Positions 18,843-27,016 of a stretch of DNA of 64,000 nucleotides are shown one piece after another. The position numbers were made by a program, and so were the translations under genes. The stretch covers positions 1 to 64,000 of the forward strand of contig JARKQN010000110.1 of assembly GCA_029974835.1 (NCBI GenBank). Direction: 5' to 3'. Within the stretch, counting starts at the first letter, position 1, and every line of letters starts with the position of its first letter. Origin of the DNA: Bacteroidales bacterium. GTDB lineage: Bacteria > Bacteroidota > Bacteroidia > Bacteroidales > VadinHA17. Below the pieces are notes generated by a model. The model saw only the letters and a list, made by a program, of their open reading frames with translations. It searched no databases and was not told the origin of the DNA.

Positions 18843-19169
18843 ATGAGCAATTATTATTTATTACTTATGACCCAGCCTGCCGGTGCTTCAGGTTCAGGTA
18901 ATGCATGGGTGAGCCTTATGCCGCTGATCCTTGTTTTTGTGGTGTTCTATTTCTTCATGATAAGACCGCAGATGAAGAAACAGAAAGAGCTATCCAACTA
19001 CAGAAACTCCCTCAAGAAAGGGGATAAAGTGGTTACCACCGGCGGAATCTACGGAAGAGTGGCAGAGGTGAAAGACAATGTGGTAATTCTGGATGTCGGA
19101 GGAGATGTAAAGCTTAAGATTGATAAAAGCGCTCTGCTTAAGGATCCGACCGACATAGAGCAGAAATAA
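18843..19169 (+). CDS. yajC: Preprotein translocase accessory subunit YajC
   Basis: A 108-residue single-span membrane protein associated with SecDF-SecYEG. The membrane helix (LMPLILVFVVFYFFMIRPQM) is followed by the conserved KKQKELSNYRNSLKKGDKVVTTGGIYGRVAEV. The YbbR-like gene starts 2 bases after its stop, indicating tight co-transcription. Confidence 0.95.
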   Translation: MSNYYLLLMTQPAGASGSGNAWVSLMPLILVFVVFYFFMIRPQMKKQKELSNYRNSLKKGDKVVTTGGIYGRVAEVKDNVVILDVGGDVKLKIDKSALLKDPTDIEQK

Positions 19170-19171
19170 CC

Positions 19172-19636
19172 ATGAATATACGGCAGAGTATACGTCAAAA
19201 TCCAGTCAGGAGAGCATTTCAAAAGCTTCTCAAACGCGATCTTGCCGTATTCTTGGTCTTCCTTATGATTTCATTCATCCTCTGGTATCTCAATTCCCTG
19301 AGAAAAACCATGGAATCGGAGGTTGCCTTCCGGATTAAAGCCGGGAACTTTAATACTTTTCCGGTTTCAGATGAATCCCTTCGTGCAAAGGCTTATCTGA
19401 AACTTGCGGGAACGGGATTTTTATTACTTAAGACTTCTGTGAGTTCCGTTTTCTCCACCTTCATTGTTGATATCGGGGAAATTAAAACCGGAACTTATAA
19501 CAAGGGCACATCCGTGGGATTTTATGTTCTTGCTGCCGACCTCAAACCGGTGTTTGAAAAAGGTCTTAAACCCGACCTTCAGGTAATTTCAATAAGACCC
19601 GACACGATCTTTCTGGTTCAGGTCCGTAAACAATAA
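19172..19636 (+). CDS. YbbR-like membrane-anchored protein
   Basis: A 154-residue protein with a basic cytoplasmic N-terminus, one membrane segment (LAVFLVFLMISFILWYLN) and an outward soluble part. Position between yajC and coaE, and the helix followed by ESEVAFRIKAGNF, match the YbbR-like (CdaR-like) gene seen at this place in Bacteroidetes. In Firmicutes CdaR controls c-di-AMP cyclase, but no cyclase is near here and only about one YbbR repeat is present, so the role is uncertain. Confidence 0.65.
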   Translation: MNIRQSIRQNPVRRAFQKLLKRDLAVFLVFLMISFILWYLNSLRKTMESEVAFRIKAGNFNTFPVSDESLRAKAYLKLAGTGFLLLKTSVSSVFSTFIVDIGEIKTGTYNKGTSVGFYVLAADLKPVFEKGLKPDLQVISIRPDTIFLVQVRKQ

Positions 19637-19650
19637 AGCCTTTAAAAATC

Positions 19651-20238
19651 ATGGTACTGGGAATTACCGGAGGCATCGGCAGCGGCAAATCGGTTGTCTG
19701 CCGGGTATTCAGCATACTCGGCGCTCCTGTTTTTTCGGCAGATGATGAAGCAAGAATCATCATGGAAACAGATCCTGGCATAATGAATGAAGTCGAAAAA
19801 GCTGCGGGAGAGAAGGTATATGAAAACGGAGTATTAAACCGTAAAAAATTGGCTGCCCTGATTTTCAACGACAGGGAAAAGCTTACAGCTGTAAACCGTA
19901 TTGTTCACCCTGCTGTATTTGACAGATTCAGAAGATGGAAGGAAAATAACAGTGCCCCTCTTGTGATATTTGAATCTGCAATACTTTTTGAAAGCGGGGC
20001 CGATAAACTTGCCGACAGGGTGCTGAACGTTTATGCTCCGGCGGAAATCAGAACAGAGAGGGTAATGGAGAGAAACAGTCTGTCCGAACAGGAGGTTGTT
20101 GAAAGAATAAGAAACCAGTGGAGTGATGAACAGAGATCAGAGTTGTCGGATTACATTATCAATAATTCAGGTAATGAATTGATTCTTCCTTCAATACTCA
20201 GGATTTACAGGGAGTTGATTAGTTTATCAGGCAGATAA
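19651..20238 (+). CDS. coaE: Dephospho-CoA kinase
   Basis: It phosphorylates dephospho-CoA in the last step of coenzyme A synthesis. The 195 residues start with the P-loop [17 protein letters not shown] and include FSADDEAR, the NRIVHPAVF segment and [11 protein letters not shown], all typical of CoaE. It comes 14 bases after the YbbR-like gene and 7 bases before the TerB-DnaJ gene. Confidence 0.95.
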   Translation: MVLGITGGIGSGKSVVCRVFSILGAPVFSADDEARIIMETDPGIMNEVEKAAGEKVYENGVLNRKKLAALIFNDREKLTAVNRIVHPAVFDRFRRWKENNSAPLVIFESAILFESGADKLADRVLNVYAPAEIRTERVMERNSLSEQEVVERIRNQWSDEQRSELSDYIINNSGNELILPSILRIYRELISLSGR

Positions 20239-20245
20239 TAACGTT

Positions 20246-20962
20246 ATGGGAAATTTTGTTAAGTGGCTTGGAGGAGGCCTTGGCTGGGTTCTTGGAGGAC
20301 CGATAGGAGGGTTGCTTGGTTTTCTGGTGGGCTCATTCTTTGATGAGGTATCCAGCCCCTCCCGGCAGGTTCAGGATTCTGCCCCCGGAAGCTTCGGAAT
20401 AAGCCTCCTTGTCCTTACTGCGGCCGTTATGAAAGCCGACAACAGAGTCCTGAAAACGGAACTTGAATATGTTAAACAGTTTTATATAAAACAGTTCGGG
20501 AAGGAATCAACCCGGGAAGCGATGATGATTCTCCGCGACCTGCTTAAGCAGGATATTCCGCTTAAAGATGTCTGCCGCCAGATCGCCGCAAATATGGACT
20601 ATTCATCCAGACTGCACCTTTTGCATTTCCTGTTCGGCATAGCAGGGGCCGATAATAAATTTGATACTGCCGAGGTAAAAGTAATCGGCATAATTGCCGA
20701 ATACCTCGGGATTTCAAACAGTGATTACACTTCGGTCAGAAACATGTTTATTCCCGAAACAGATTCTGCCTACAGGATTCTGGAAATTGAACCCTCTGCA
20801 ACCGACGAGGAGGTGAAAAAAGCCTACCGGAAAATGGCGCTGAAATACCATCCCGACAGGGTAAGCCATCTTGGAGAAGATTTCAGGAAAGCTGCGGATG
20901 ATAAATTCAAGAAAGTAAATGAAGCTTACGAAAAAATAAAAAAAGAACGAAACCTTATCTGA
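20246..20962 (+). CDS. TerB-like / DnaJ-domain co-chaperone (DjlA-like)
   Basis: The 238-residue protein has three parts: a glycine-rich N-terminal membrane-associated segment ([21 protein letters not shown]), a TerB-type helical domain at about 45-160, and a C-terminal J domain ([20 protein letters not shown], with the HPD motif in [11 protein letters not shown]). This order is that of DjlA, which stimulates DnaK at the membrane. It is the last gene of the nusB cluster. Confidence 0.88.
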   Translation: MGNFVKWLGGGLGWVLGGPIGGLLGFLVGSFFDEVSSPSRQVQDSAPGSFGISLLVLTAAVMKADNRVLKTELEYVKQFYIKQFGKESTREAMMILRDLLKQDIPLKDVCRQIAANMDYSSRLHLLHFLFGIAGADNKFDTAEVKVIGIIAEYLGISNSDYTSVRNMFIPETDSAYRILEIEPSATDEEVKKAYRKMALKYHPDRVSHLGEDFRKAADDKFKKVNEAYEKIKKERNLI

Positions 20963-21005
20963 TTAATAATTTACTGCATTATCAGGAAAATTCATAAACA
21001 AGAAT

Positions 21006-21013
21006 TATTTTTG
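21006..21013 (+). promoter_or_regulatory. -7 box for the DUF5606 gene
   Basis: TATTTTTG matches the -7 consensus, 14 bases before the ATG at 21028. No clear -33 box is seen, and the leader would be very short. Confidence 0.45.
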
Positions 21014-21027
21014 CAAAAAATCAACCT

Positions 21028-21618
21028 ATGATTCTTAAGGATTATTTATCGGTGTCGGGACAGCATGGACTGTTTAAGTTTATAGCCCAGGGACGGAATG
21101 CTATGATTGTGGAAAATCTTGAAACGGGAAAAAGAACCACTGCATTTGCATCTTCAAAAATCAGCAATCTCGAAGATATATCTGTTTACACGGGTGACGG
21201 TGAGGTGGCTCTGTCAGCAGTGTTTGATAAAATTTATGAAAAGGAAAACGGAGGGCCTGCTCCCGACGAAAAATCAGACATTAACGTTCTTCGCGAATAT
21301 TTTGCACTGATTCTGCCCGAATACGACAGGGAAAGGGTTTATGCATCCGATATAAAGAAGATTTTAATGTGGTACAACACTCTTCAGAAACTCAATCTCC
21401 TGGTGAAAGAGGAACCTGAGAAGGAAAAGCCTGAAGAAAAGAGTGAGAAAAAGGCTGAAACCACAGATACAGGTGCACAGGATTCACAGGCAGAGGCTGA
21501 AGAAACAAAACCTGCAGCCAGACAGGCTAAGAAGAAGACTGCAGGTGATTCCGAAAAGCCGGCTAAATCAAAAGCAGAACCAAAAACAAAAAAGTCAGGA
21601 AAGACTGAAAAGAAATAA
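21028..21618 (+). CDS. DUF5606 family protein with charged tail
   Basis: A 196-residue cytoplasmic protein. Residues 1 to about 130 match the Bacteroidetes DUF5606 pattern (MILKDYLSVSGQHGLFKFIA, then MIVENLETGKRTTAFASSKI). The last 65 residues are a low-complexity Lys/Glu/Ala tail that may contact nucleic acid or ribosomes. Function is unknown. Confidence 0.8.
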   Translation: MILKDYLSVSGQHGLFKFIAQGRNAMIVENLETGKRTTAFASSKISNLEDISVYTGDGEVALSAVFDKIYEKENGGPAPDEKSDINVLREYFALILPEYDRERVYASDIKKILMWYNTLQKLNLLVKEEPEKEKPEEKSEKKAETTDTGAQDSQAEAEETKPAARQAKKKTAGDSEKPAKSKAEPKTKKSGKTEKK

Positions 21619-21719
21619 CAATTCCCTTTGTTTTTATTAATTTCATTCTTTTGTATTTGTCATATCCTGAATGACATGTGCAAAAAAAATCTGTTTTTTT
21701 GAAAAAATCAGATCACAGA

Positions 21720-21751
21720 TTGAAAAAAATATTAATATTGGTTTATATTTG
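21720..21751 (+). promoter_or_regulatory. Promoter for the arginine decarboxylase gene
   Basis: TTG at 21720-21722 and TATATTTG at 21744-21751 are 21 bases apart. Transcription would start near 21758, giving a leader of about 40 bases. That leader contains a two-codon ORF (ATG ACG TAG, 21790-21798) directly abutting the decarboxylase ATG. Confidence 0.6.
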
Positions 21752-21798
21752 CAACCCAAATTAAATTAGTATTAACTCAATTGTAATTTATGACGTAG

Positions 21799-22401
21799 AT
21801 GCAGAATTTTGTTTTGAGAGAGTTACACCCCGGTAATTCCTTCGAAGGGCTGAACGCCCCCCTCAGAGGATTCATCGTCGGAAACCGTATCCCGAAAGAT
21901 TACTTCGTTACAACGGGAAGCGGTCAGAGTGACATCGCAATTCATGCAGGATCCTACCACCTGGCTCTAAAAGATGCCGGTATCGAAATGGCCAACATAA
22001 TGACTTACTCATCCATCCTACCGGGAATGGCCACCCAGATTGAAAAACCCGAGAAAATTACGCACGGCGAAGTAATGGAATCTATTATGGCTGTTGCAAA
22101 CGGCCGTAAAGGGGAGAGAATTTCCGCCGGCATAATCTACGGATGGCTGAATGAGAAAAAGACAGGCGAGCGATACGGCGGTCTTGTGTGCGAACACAAC
22201 GGTAATTATACTGAAGAGGAACTTGACAGACTCCTGCGCCTCAGTATAAATGAGTTATATACCAATGGGTTCGATAAAGATTATACTCTTGGTGATCTGA
22301 ATATTATTAAAAGATCATTCGTACCTCTCAAAACTTACGGCACCGTCCTGGTGGCGCTTTGCTTCACCAGTTATTTCTATCCGGTACTCGAGACAATTTA
22401 A
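21799..22401 (+). CDS. pdaD: Pyruvoyl-dependent arginine decarboxylase (proenzyme)
   Basis: It decarboxylates arginine to agmatine. The 200-residue proenzyme should cut itself at the Ser71-Ser72 pair in NIMTYSSILPG, turning the second Ser into the pyruvoyl cofactor. Other family features are FVTTGSGQSDIAIHAGSYHLAL, THGEVMESIMAV and the GLVCEHNG segment. Agmatinase follows, so the two make putrescine from arginine. The start at 21799 is preceded immediately by an in-frame TAG, so no upstream start is possible beyond it. Confidence 0.92.
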   Translation: MQNFVLRELHPGNSFEGLNAPLRGFIVGNRIPKDYFVTTGSGQSDIAIHAGSYHLALKDAGIEMANIMTYSSILPGMATQIEKPEKITHGEVMESIMAVANGRKGERISAGIIYGWLNEKKTGERYGGLVCEHNGNYTEEELDRLLRLSINELYTNGFDKDYTLGDLNIIKRSFVPLKTYGTVLVALCFTSYFYPVLETI

Positions 22402-22408
22402 TCCCGGC

Positions 22409-22485
22409 TGCCGGTTCCCGGCTGAATGCGGCTGCTGCATGAAAAAATAAACTGTCTGCAGAAAGCCGGCATCCGGAAACCGGCA
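22409..22485 (+). other. GC-rich inverted repeat in the pdaD-speB spacer (possible structured RNA)
   Basis: The left segment TGCCGGTTCCCGGCT (22409-22423) can pair with AGCCGG (22464-22469) and GGAAACCGGCA (22475-22485), with a small bulge. This folds nearly the whole 99-base spacer into one stem-loop. No T tract follows, so it is more likely an RNA stability or processing element than a plain terminator. Confidence 0.45.
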
Positions 22486-22500
22486 CCTTAATTTCGCTAT

Positions 22501-23349
22501 ATGAACTTCGGAGGCCACGAAGTAGTTTACAGCTACCCCCAATCCCGTATAGTAATGCTTCCTGTACCTTACGACGAAACAAGTACATGGATAAGGGGAG
22601 CAGACAAGGGACCTGATGCAATTTTCAAGGCATCGGTGAATCTTGAATTTTACGATATCGAAACAGGTACGGAAGTTCATAAGAACGGCATATTCACTCT
22701 CGACCCGGTAGTTGAAAAAAGCTCCCCCGAAGCTCTCACTGAGGAGGTGAGAAAAAGGGTGAAACAATTACTGGATGAACAGAAATTCCCTGTCATCGTC
22801 GGCGGAAATCATACCGTCAGCATAGGGGCTTTCTATGCCTTCAGCGAAAAATACAGGGATCTTTCAATTCTCCAGCTCGACGCTCATTCCGATCTCAGAA
22901 ACGAATACGAAGGATCCGCCTTAAACCATGCATGTGTAATGGCAAGGGCAAGGGAGAAGGCACATATCGTTCAGGTTGGTATAAGAAGCATGTCGGCCGA
23001 AGAAGCTTCAGAAGCCGGCTGGGAAAATATTTACCCGGCTCATGAACTTATCAGGGATAATTCCCTGTACCTTAAAGCAGCAGCCTCACTTAAAGAGAAA
23101 GTCTATGTTACAATAGACATGGATGTTTTCGATCCTTCCCTCGTGCCATCTACCGGAACACCTGAACCGGGCGGACCGGATTATTCAGACCTGATGAATT
23201 TTCTGAGGCATGTGGCTGATAAAAGGAATATAGTCGGATTTGATGTTGTTGAACTCTGTCCTTCAGATGCCAACCATACGCCCGATTTCGTCGCCGCTAA
23301 AGTGATTTACCAGTTCCTGAGCTATATTTTTTCAGGCGGAAGGCAATAA
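22501..23349 (+). CDS. speB: Agmatinase
   Basis: It hydrolyses agmatine to putrescine and urea in the cytoplasm. The 282 residues contain the ureohydrolase manganese motifs: GGNHTVSIG, QLDAHSDLR and TIDMDVFDPSLVPSTGTPEP. It starts 99 bases after the arginine decarboxylase, completing a two-step arginine-to-putrescine route. The stop is 10 bases from the converging mazG stop. Confidence 0.93.
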   Translation: MNFGGHEVVYSYPQSRIVMLPVPYDETSTWIRGADKGPDAIFKASVNLEFYDIETGTEVHKNGIFTLDPVVEKSSPEALTEEVRKRVKQLLDEQKFPVIVGGNHTVSIGAFYAFSEKYRDLSILQLDAHSDLRNEYEGSALNHACVMARAREKAHIVQVGIRSMSAEEASEAGWENIYPAHELIRDNSLYLKAAASLKEKVYVTIDMDVFDPSLVPSTGTPEPGGPDYSDLMNFLRHVADKRNIVGFDVVELCPSDANHTPDFVAAKVIYQFLSYIFSGGRQ

Positions 23350-23359
23350 TGTCTCCTCA

Positions 23360-24148
23360 TTACTCTTCCTTCGCTTTGGCTTCATCCCATATCCTGTTCA
23401 TCTCATCAAGCGACATGTCGTGCAGTGACTTCCCTTTGGCAATTGTTTCATTCTCGAGATAATTGAACCTCGATATAAATTTCCTGTTTGTTTTTTCAAG
23501 CGCGGCTTCAGGATCTATACCATATAACCGGCAGGCGTTAATAAGACTGAAGAATACATCACCTGTCTCCGATTCAATATTACGTGTGTTACCGTTAAGA
23601 ACCTCCTCCTTTAATTCGGTAATCTCCTCGAGAACTTTATCCCATATCTGTTCAGGTTTCTCCCAGTCAAAGCCGACGCCCCTCACTTTCTCCTGAATCC
23701 TGTTCGCCTTTATAATTGCAGGCAGAGAGGAGGGGACACCGGAAAGAACCCTTTTCCCTCCGTTTTCACCGTGAAGCTTCAGGGCTTCCCAGTTCTTCTT
23801 TACTTCGTCTGCGTTGTTTACTTCAATCGAACCGAATACGTGCGGGTGCCTGTAAATAAGCTTTTCGTTGATGCTTTTAAGCACTCCCGCAATGTCAAAA
23901 GTGCCGTTCTCACTCCCGATTTTCGAATAAAATACCAGATGCAGCATCAGATCGCCCAACTCTTCCTTTATACCTTCCTCGTCACCTGAGATTATCGCAT
24001 CGGCCAGTTCATAGGTCTCTTCAATTGTAAGCTTACGGAGGCTCTCATAAGTCTGTTCCCTGTCCCACGGGCATTTCTCCCTCAGGTTATTCATTATGTC
24101 AAGCAGCCTTGCAAACTCTTTCAGGGCATTTTCCTTGTAATCTGTCAC
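23360..24148 (-). CDS. mazG: Nucleoside triphosphate pyrophosphohydrolase MazG
   Basis: It hydrolyses (d)NTPs to NMPs and pyrophosphate, a housecleaning role. The 262 residues hold the two all-alpha MazG repeats: LREKCPWDREQTYESLRKLT and EETYELADAI with EELGDLMLHLVFYSKIG in the first, and LKEEVLNGNTRNIESETGDV in the second. The start is GTG at 24148, overlapping the SAM hydrolase stop by 4 bases (GTGA), so the two are translationally coupled. Confidence 0.93.
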   Translation of the reverse strand: MTDYKENALKEFARLLDIMNNLREKCPWDREQTYESLRKLTIEETYELADAIISGDEEGIKEELGDLMLHLVFYSKIGSENGTFDIAGVLKSINEKLIYRHPHVFGSIEVNNADEVKKNWEALKLHGENGGKRVLSGVPSSLPAIIKANRIQEKVRGVGFDWEKPEQIWDKVLEEITELKEEVLNGNTRNIESETGDVFFSLINACRLYGIDPEAALEKTNRKFISRFNYLENETIAKGKSLHDMSLDEMNRIWDEAKAKEE

Positions 24149-24942
24149 TTTGTATGATGTTTGAGTATTTTTTCCTCTGCAGCCAGTTCAACACGCACTA
24201 CCGACCCTGTTTCAACCCCTAGCAGTTCTGATATGCTTCCGCCGTTTATCGCAACCTCGAGGAGATCAAGCATATTGAATCTTGTAACCAATTCACCCAC
24301 AGGCTCATCGCTGTATCTGGCACTTATCCGGTCTGTACTGTAGCTGTTGCTTTGTATCAGAATCCGGTACTTTTTCCCCGAAAAGACCCTGTTAAAGATA
24401 TCTCTTGTGACATTGGTTATCGCATTCCCGTAGGAATCGATGAATATTACACTACCAGTAATCACTTCCTTTTCGATGGTAGCCCTAAGGGGTACCTTCT
24501 CACTTACAGCGGTTACAGGGGTTCCTATTTCCCGGAGAGACTTTCCCTTTACAAGAAATGAGGCTGCATCGGCAAAAATGCCGATTTCATCAGAAACCTC
24601 ACCATCCCCGATCTCTACCATCTCATCGGGCTGCTGGTTAAGTATCAGATTAAAAATTCCGTTATCGGCGCCTATGAAGTAATGATCATTTGCACGGAGA
24701 AGAAGATACCTTGCATCGCTGCCTCCATCGGTATGAACACAGATTATATGAATGCTGCCTGCAGGGTAGTTCATATATGTGTTCCGGATGACGAATGATG
24801 CATGTGTAATGTTAAAGGCCGGTATATTGAAAGCATTGTCAATGACCTGAGTATCCGGACAGAGGGAGCATAACCTTCCCTTGAGTATCCCGGAATAGAA
24901 ATCGTCGGGTCGCCATTCGGTGGTAAGTGTAATTACCGGCAT
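24145..24942 (-). CDS. S-adenosyl-L-methionine hydrolase / hydroxide adenosyltransferase (DUF62)
   Basis: Members split SAM to adenosine and methionine using water. The 265-residue protein begins MPVITLTTEWRPDDFYSGIL, matches the family N-terminal domain (FNITHASFVIRNTYMNYPAG, IHIICVHTDGG, YFIGADNGIFNLIL), and has the C-terminal barrel (IFIDSYGNAITNVTR). I use the ATG at 24942 rather than a TTG at 24960, because a -7 box lies across the TTG. It is upstream of and coupled to mazG. Confidence 0.88.
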   Translation of the reverse strand: MPVITLTTEWRPDDFYSGILKGRLCSLCPDTQVIDNAFNIPAFNITHASFVIRNTYMNYPAGSIHIICVHTDGGSDARYLLLRANDHYFIGADNGIFNLILNQQPDEMVEIGDGEVSDEIGIFADAASFLVKGKSLREIGTPVTAVSEKVPLRATIEKEVITGSVIFIDSYGNAITNVTRDIFNRVFSGKKYRILIQSNSYSTDRISARYSDEPVGELVTRFNMLDLLEVAINGGSISELLGVETGSVVRVELAAEEKILKHHTK

Positions 24943-24957
24943 GGGAAAATCTTTCGA

Positions 24958-24965
24958 CAAAGATA
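24958..24965 (-). promoter_or_regulatory. -7 box for the SAM hydrolase-mazG pair
   Basis: The minus strand reads TATCTTTG, an exact TAnnTTTG match, 15 bases before the ATG at 24942. It supports that start. A -33 box is not evident. Confidence 0.4.
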
Positions 24966-25061
24966 ATCTTCTAATGAAAAATAAGCTTATTTTGTACCAC
25001 CGTGAATTATTTTTTAATTTAAATATTTGCTGGTGTAGGAAAAGGGCTTAAAACGGTATTG

Positions 25062-26030
25062 ATGACTGAAAAGACTGTATACCTTGAGGAAATCGATCCG
25101 GTGATATTTTCCGGTTCGAACAATGCTGTAATTAACCAGATTAAGTCTTATTTCCCAAAATTGAAGATAATTGCACGGGGAAATGAGATAAAATGCATCG
25201 GCGACAGTACAGATGTTGAGGAATTTACTTCAAGGCTGAATGATATCATTGAATATTACAGGAAGTATAACAGGCTCGATCCGGAGGATATTGAGCGACT
25301 TTTTTCCGATGATGAGCATATCAGCAGGGCTTCAGAGGGAGAATTCGAGGATGTAATCTTATTCGGCGCAACGGGAAAGCCCATAAGGGCCAGGACGGTT
25401 CACCAGCTGCAGCTTATCAGGGATTATGCTTCCAACGACCTGATTATTACCGACGGCCCTGCAGGAACGGGAAAAACATATACTTCCATCGCCCTGGCAG
25501 TAAGGGCCCTGAAAAACAGGGAGGTTAAGAAAATAGTCCTTACAAGGCCTGCCGTTGAAGCAGGGGAGAGACTAGGCTTTCTGCCCGGCGACATGAAGGA
25601 TAAGCTCGATCCTTATCTCCAGCCGCTATACGACGCCCTGCATGATATGATACCTTTCAGAAAGCTTGAAACCTGGATCGAAGAAGGAACCGTACAGATT
25701 GCACCATTGGCTTTCATGAGGGGCAGAACACTCGAAAACGCGGTCGTGATACTCGATGAGGCTCAGAACGCTACTGTAAGCCAGCTTAAAATGTTCCTTA
25801 CAAGAATGGGAATGTGCTCAAAATTTATTATGACGGGTGATACAACTCAGATTGACCTCCCCCGGAAAAATGAATCCGGCCTGCTGCAGGCAATGAGAAT
25901 TCTGACCGGAATTGAAGGAATTTCAATCATTCGTTTCGACGAAAGAGATATTGTCCGGCACCGCCTGGTGAAAATGATTGTGAGGGCTTATGAAAATGAT
26001 GAAACCGCTAAGGAACAAAACCAGGAATAA
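25062..26030 (+). CDS. phoH: PhoH-family ATPase
   Basis: A 322-residue cytoplasmic P-loop ATPase. It has an N-terminal region resembling a KH-type RNA-binding domain (residues 1-80), then the PhoH core with Walker A GPAGTGKTYTS near residue 131 and Walker B VVILDEAQNATV. PhoH proteins are linked to RNA metabolism and stress. I start at the ATG at 25062; a TTG codon just before it is unnecessary. purC follows 19 bases later. Confidence 0.92.
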   Translation: MTEKTVYLEEIDPVIFSGSNNAVINQIKSYFPKLKIIARGNEIKCIGDSTDVEEFTSRLNDIIEYYRKYNRLDPEDIERLFSDDEHISRASEGEFEDVILFGATGKPIRARTVHQLQLIRDYASNDLIITDGPAGTGKTYTSIALAVRALKNREVKKIVLTRPAVEAGERLGFLPGDMKDKLDPYLQPLYDALHDMIPFRKLETWIEEGTVQIAPLAFMRGRTLENAVVILDEAQNATVSQLKMFLTRMGMCSKFIMTGDTTQIDLPRKNESGLLQAMRILTGIEGISIIRFDERDIVRHRLVKMIVRAYENDETAKEQNQE

Positions 26031-26049
26031 CCAAGCAACAAGATAACAG

Positions 26050-27003
26050 ATGAATCAGACTATCTTAAAGACCGATTTCAAATTCGACAGACTGAAAAGC
26101 TTTTACAAGGGAAAAGTCAGGGATGTTTACAACATCGGTGATGAACTCCTTCTGATGATCGTAACCGACAGAATATCAGCCTTTGATGTTGTACTGCCAC
26201 GCGGCATACCATACAAGGGACAGGTTCTGAACCAGATAGCCTCAAAGTTTCTTGATGCCACATCTGACATTGTTCCGAACTGGAAAATCGCCAGCCCCGA
26301 TCCTAACGTCACAATAGGAGTGAAATGTGAACCATATCCCGTGGAGATGATTGTGAGGGCCTTTCTCACAGGAAGCTCATGGCGTACCTACAAGGCAGGG
26401 GCCAGATCAATTTGCGGCATCCCCATACCGGAAGGAATGAGGGAACACCAGAGATTTGAGAAGCCGATCATCACACCAACAACAAAGGCCGAACAGGGAG
26501 CGCACGACCAGGACATTTCGGCAGAAGAGATAATTGAAAATGGCCTGGTGCCTGAAGAAGAATACAGGCTTCTCGAGAAATATACAATGGAAGTTTTTAT
26601 GAGAGGCTCCGAGATCGCGGCAAAGCATGGACTTATACTTGTCGATACAAAATACGAGTTCGGCAAAAAAGACGGGAAAATATATCTTATTGACGAAATC
26701 AACACGCCCGATTCTTCAAGGTATTTCTACGCTGAAGATTATAATGACCGGTTTGAGAAAGGACTGCCTCCCAGGCAGCTTTCAAAGGAATTTGTAAGAG
26801 AGTGGCTGATGGCAAACGGTTTCCAGGGCAAAGAAGGACAACAGGTGCCTGAAATGACTGATGAATTCGTGAATGAGGTATCGGAAAGATACATAGAACT
26901 GTATGAAAAAATAACCGGAGAACGTTTTATAAGAGAAAATATTGATGACATTCACAACAGGATATTCCGCAACTGCCAGAAATTCCTTGAAGATTACAGA
27001 TAA
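26050..27003 (+). CDS. purC: Phosphoribosylaminoimidazole-succinocarboxamide synthase
   Basis: This purine-pathway enzyme joins CAIR and aspartate using ATP to make SAICAR. The 317 residues include the N-terminal [40 protein letters not shown], the [12 protein letters not shown] segment and [15 protein letters not shown]. The length fits the larger SAICAR synthetases. It lies between phoH and the LysM gene, 13 bases from the latter's start. Confidence 0.95.
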   Translation: MNQTILKTDFKFDRLKSFYKGKVRDVYNIGDELLLMIVTDRISAFDVVLPRGIPYKGQVLNQIASKFLDATSDIVPNWKIASPDPNVTIGVKCEPYPVEMIVRAFLTGSSWRTYKAGARSICGIPIPEGMREHQRFEKPIITPTTKAEQGAHDQDISAEEIIENGLVPEEEYRLLEKYTMEVFMRGSEIAAKHGLILVDTKYEFGKKDGKIYLIDEINTPDSSRYFYAEDYNDRFEKGLPPRQLSKEFVREWLMANGFQGKEGQQVPEMTDEFVNEVSERYIELYEKITGERFIRENIDDIHNRIFRNCQKFLEDYR

Positions 27004-27016
27004 TAAGATATTGACA

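Noticed and set aside
26942..27016. Longer N-terminus for the LysM protein
   Set aside because: It would overlap the end of purC and add residues before the signal peptide; the ATG at 27017 fits better.
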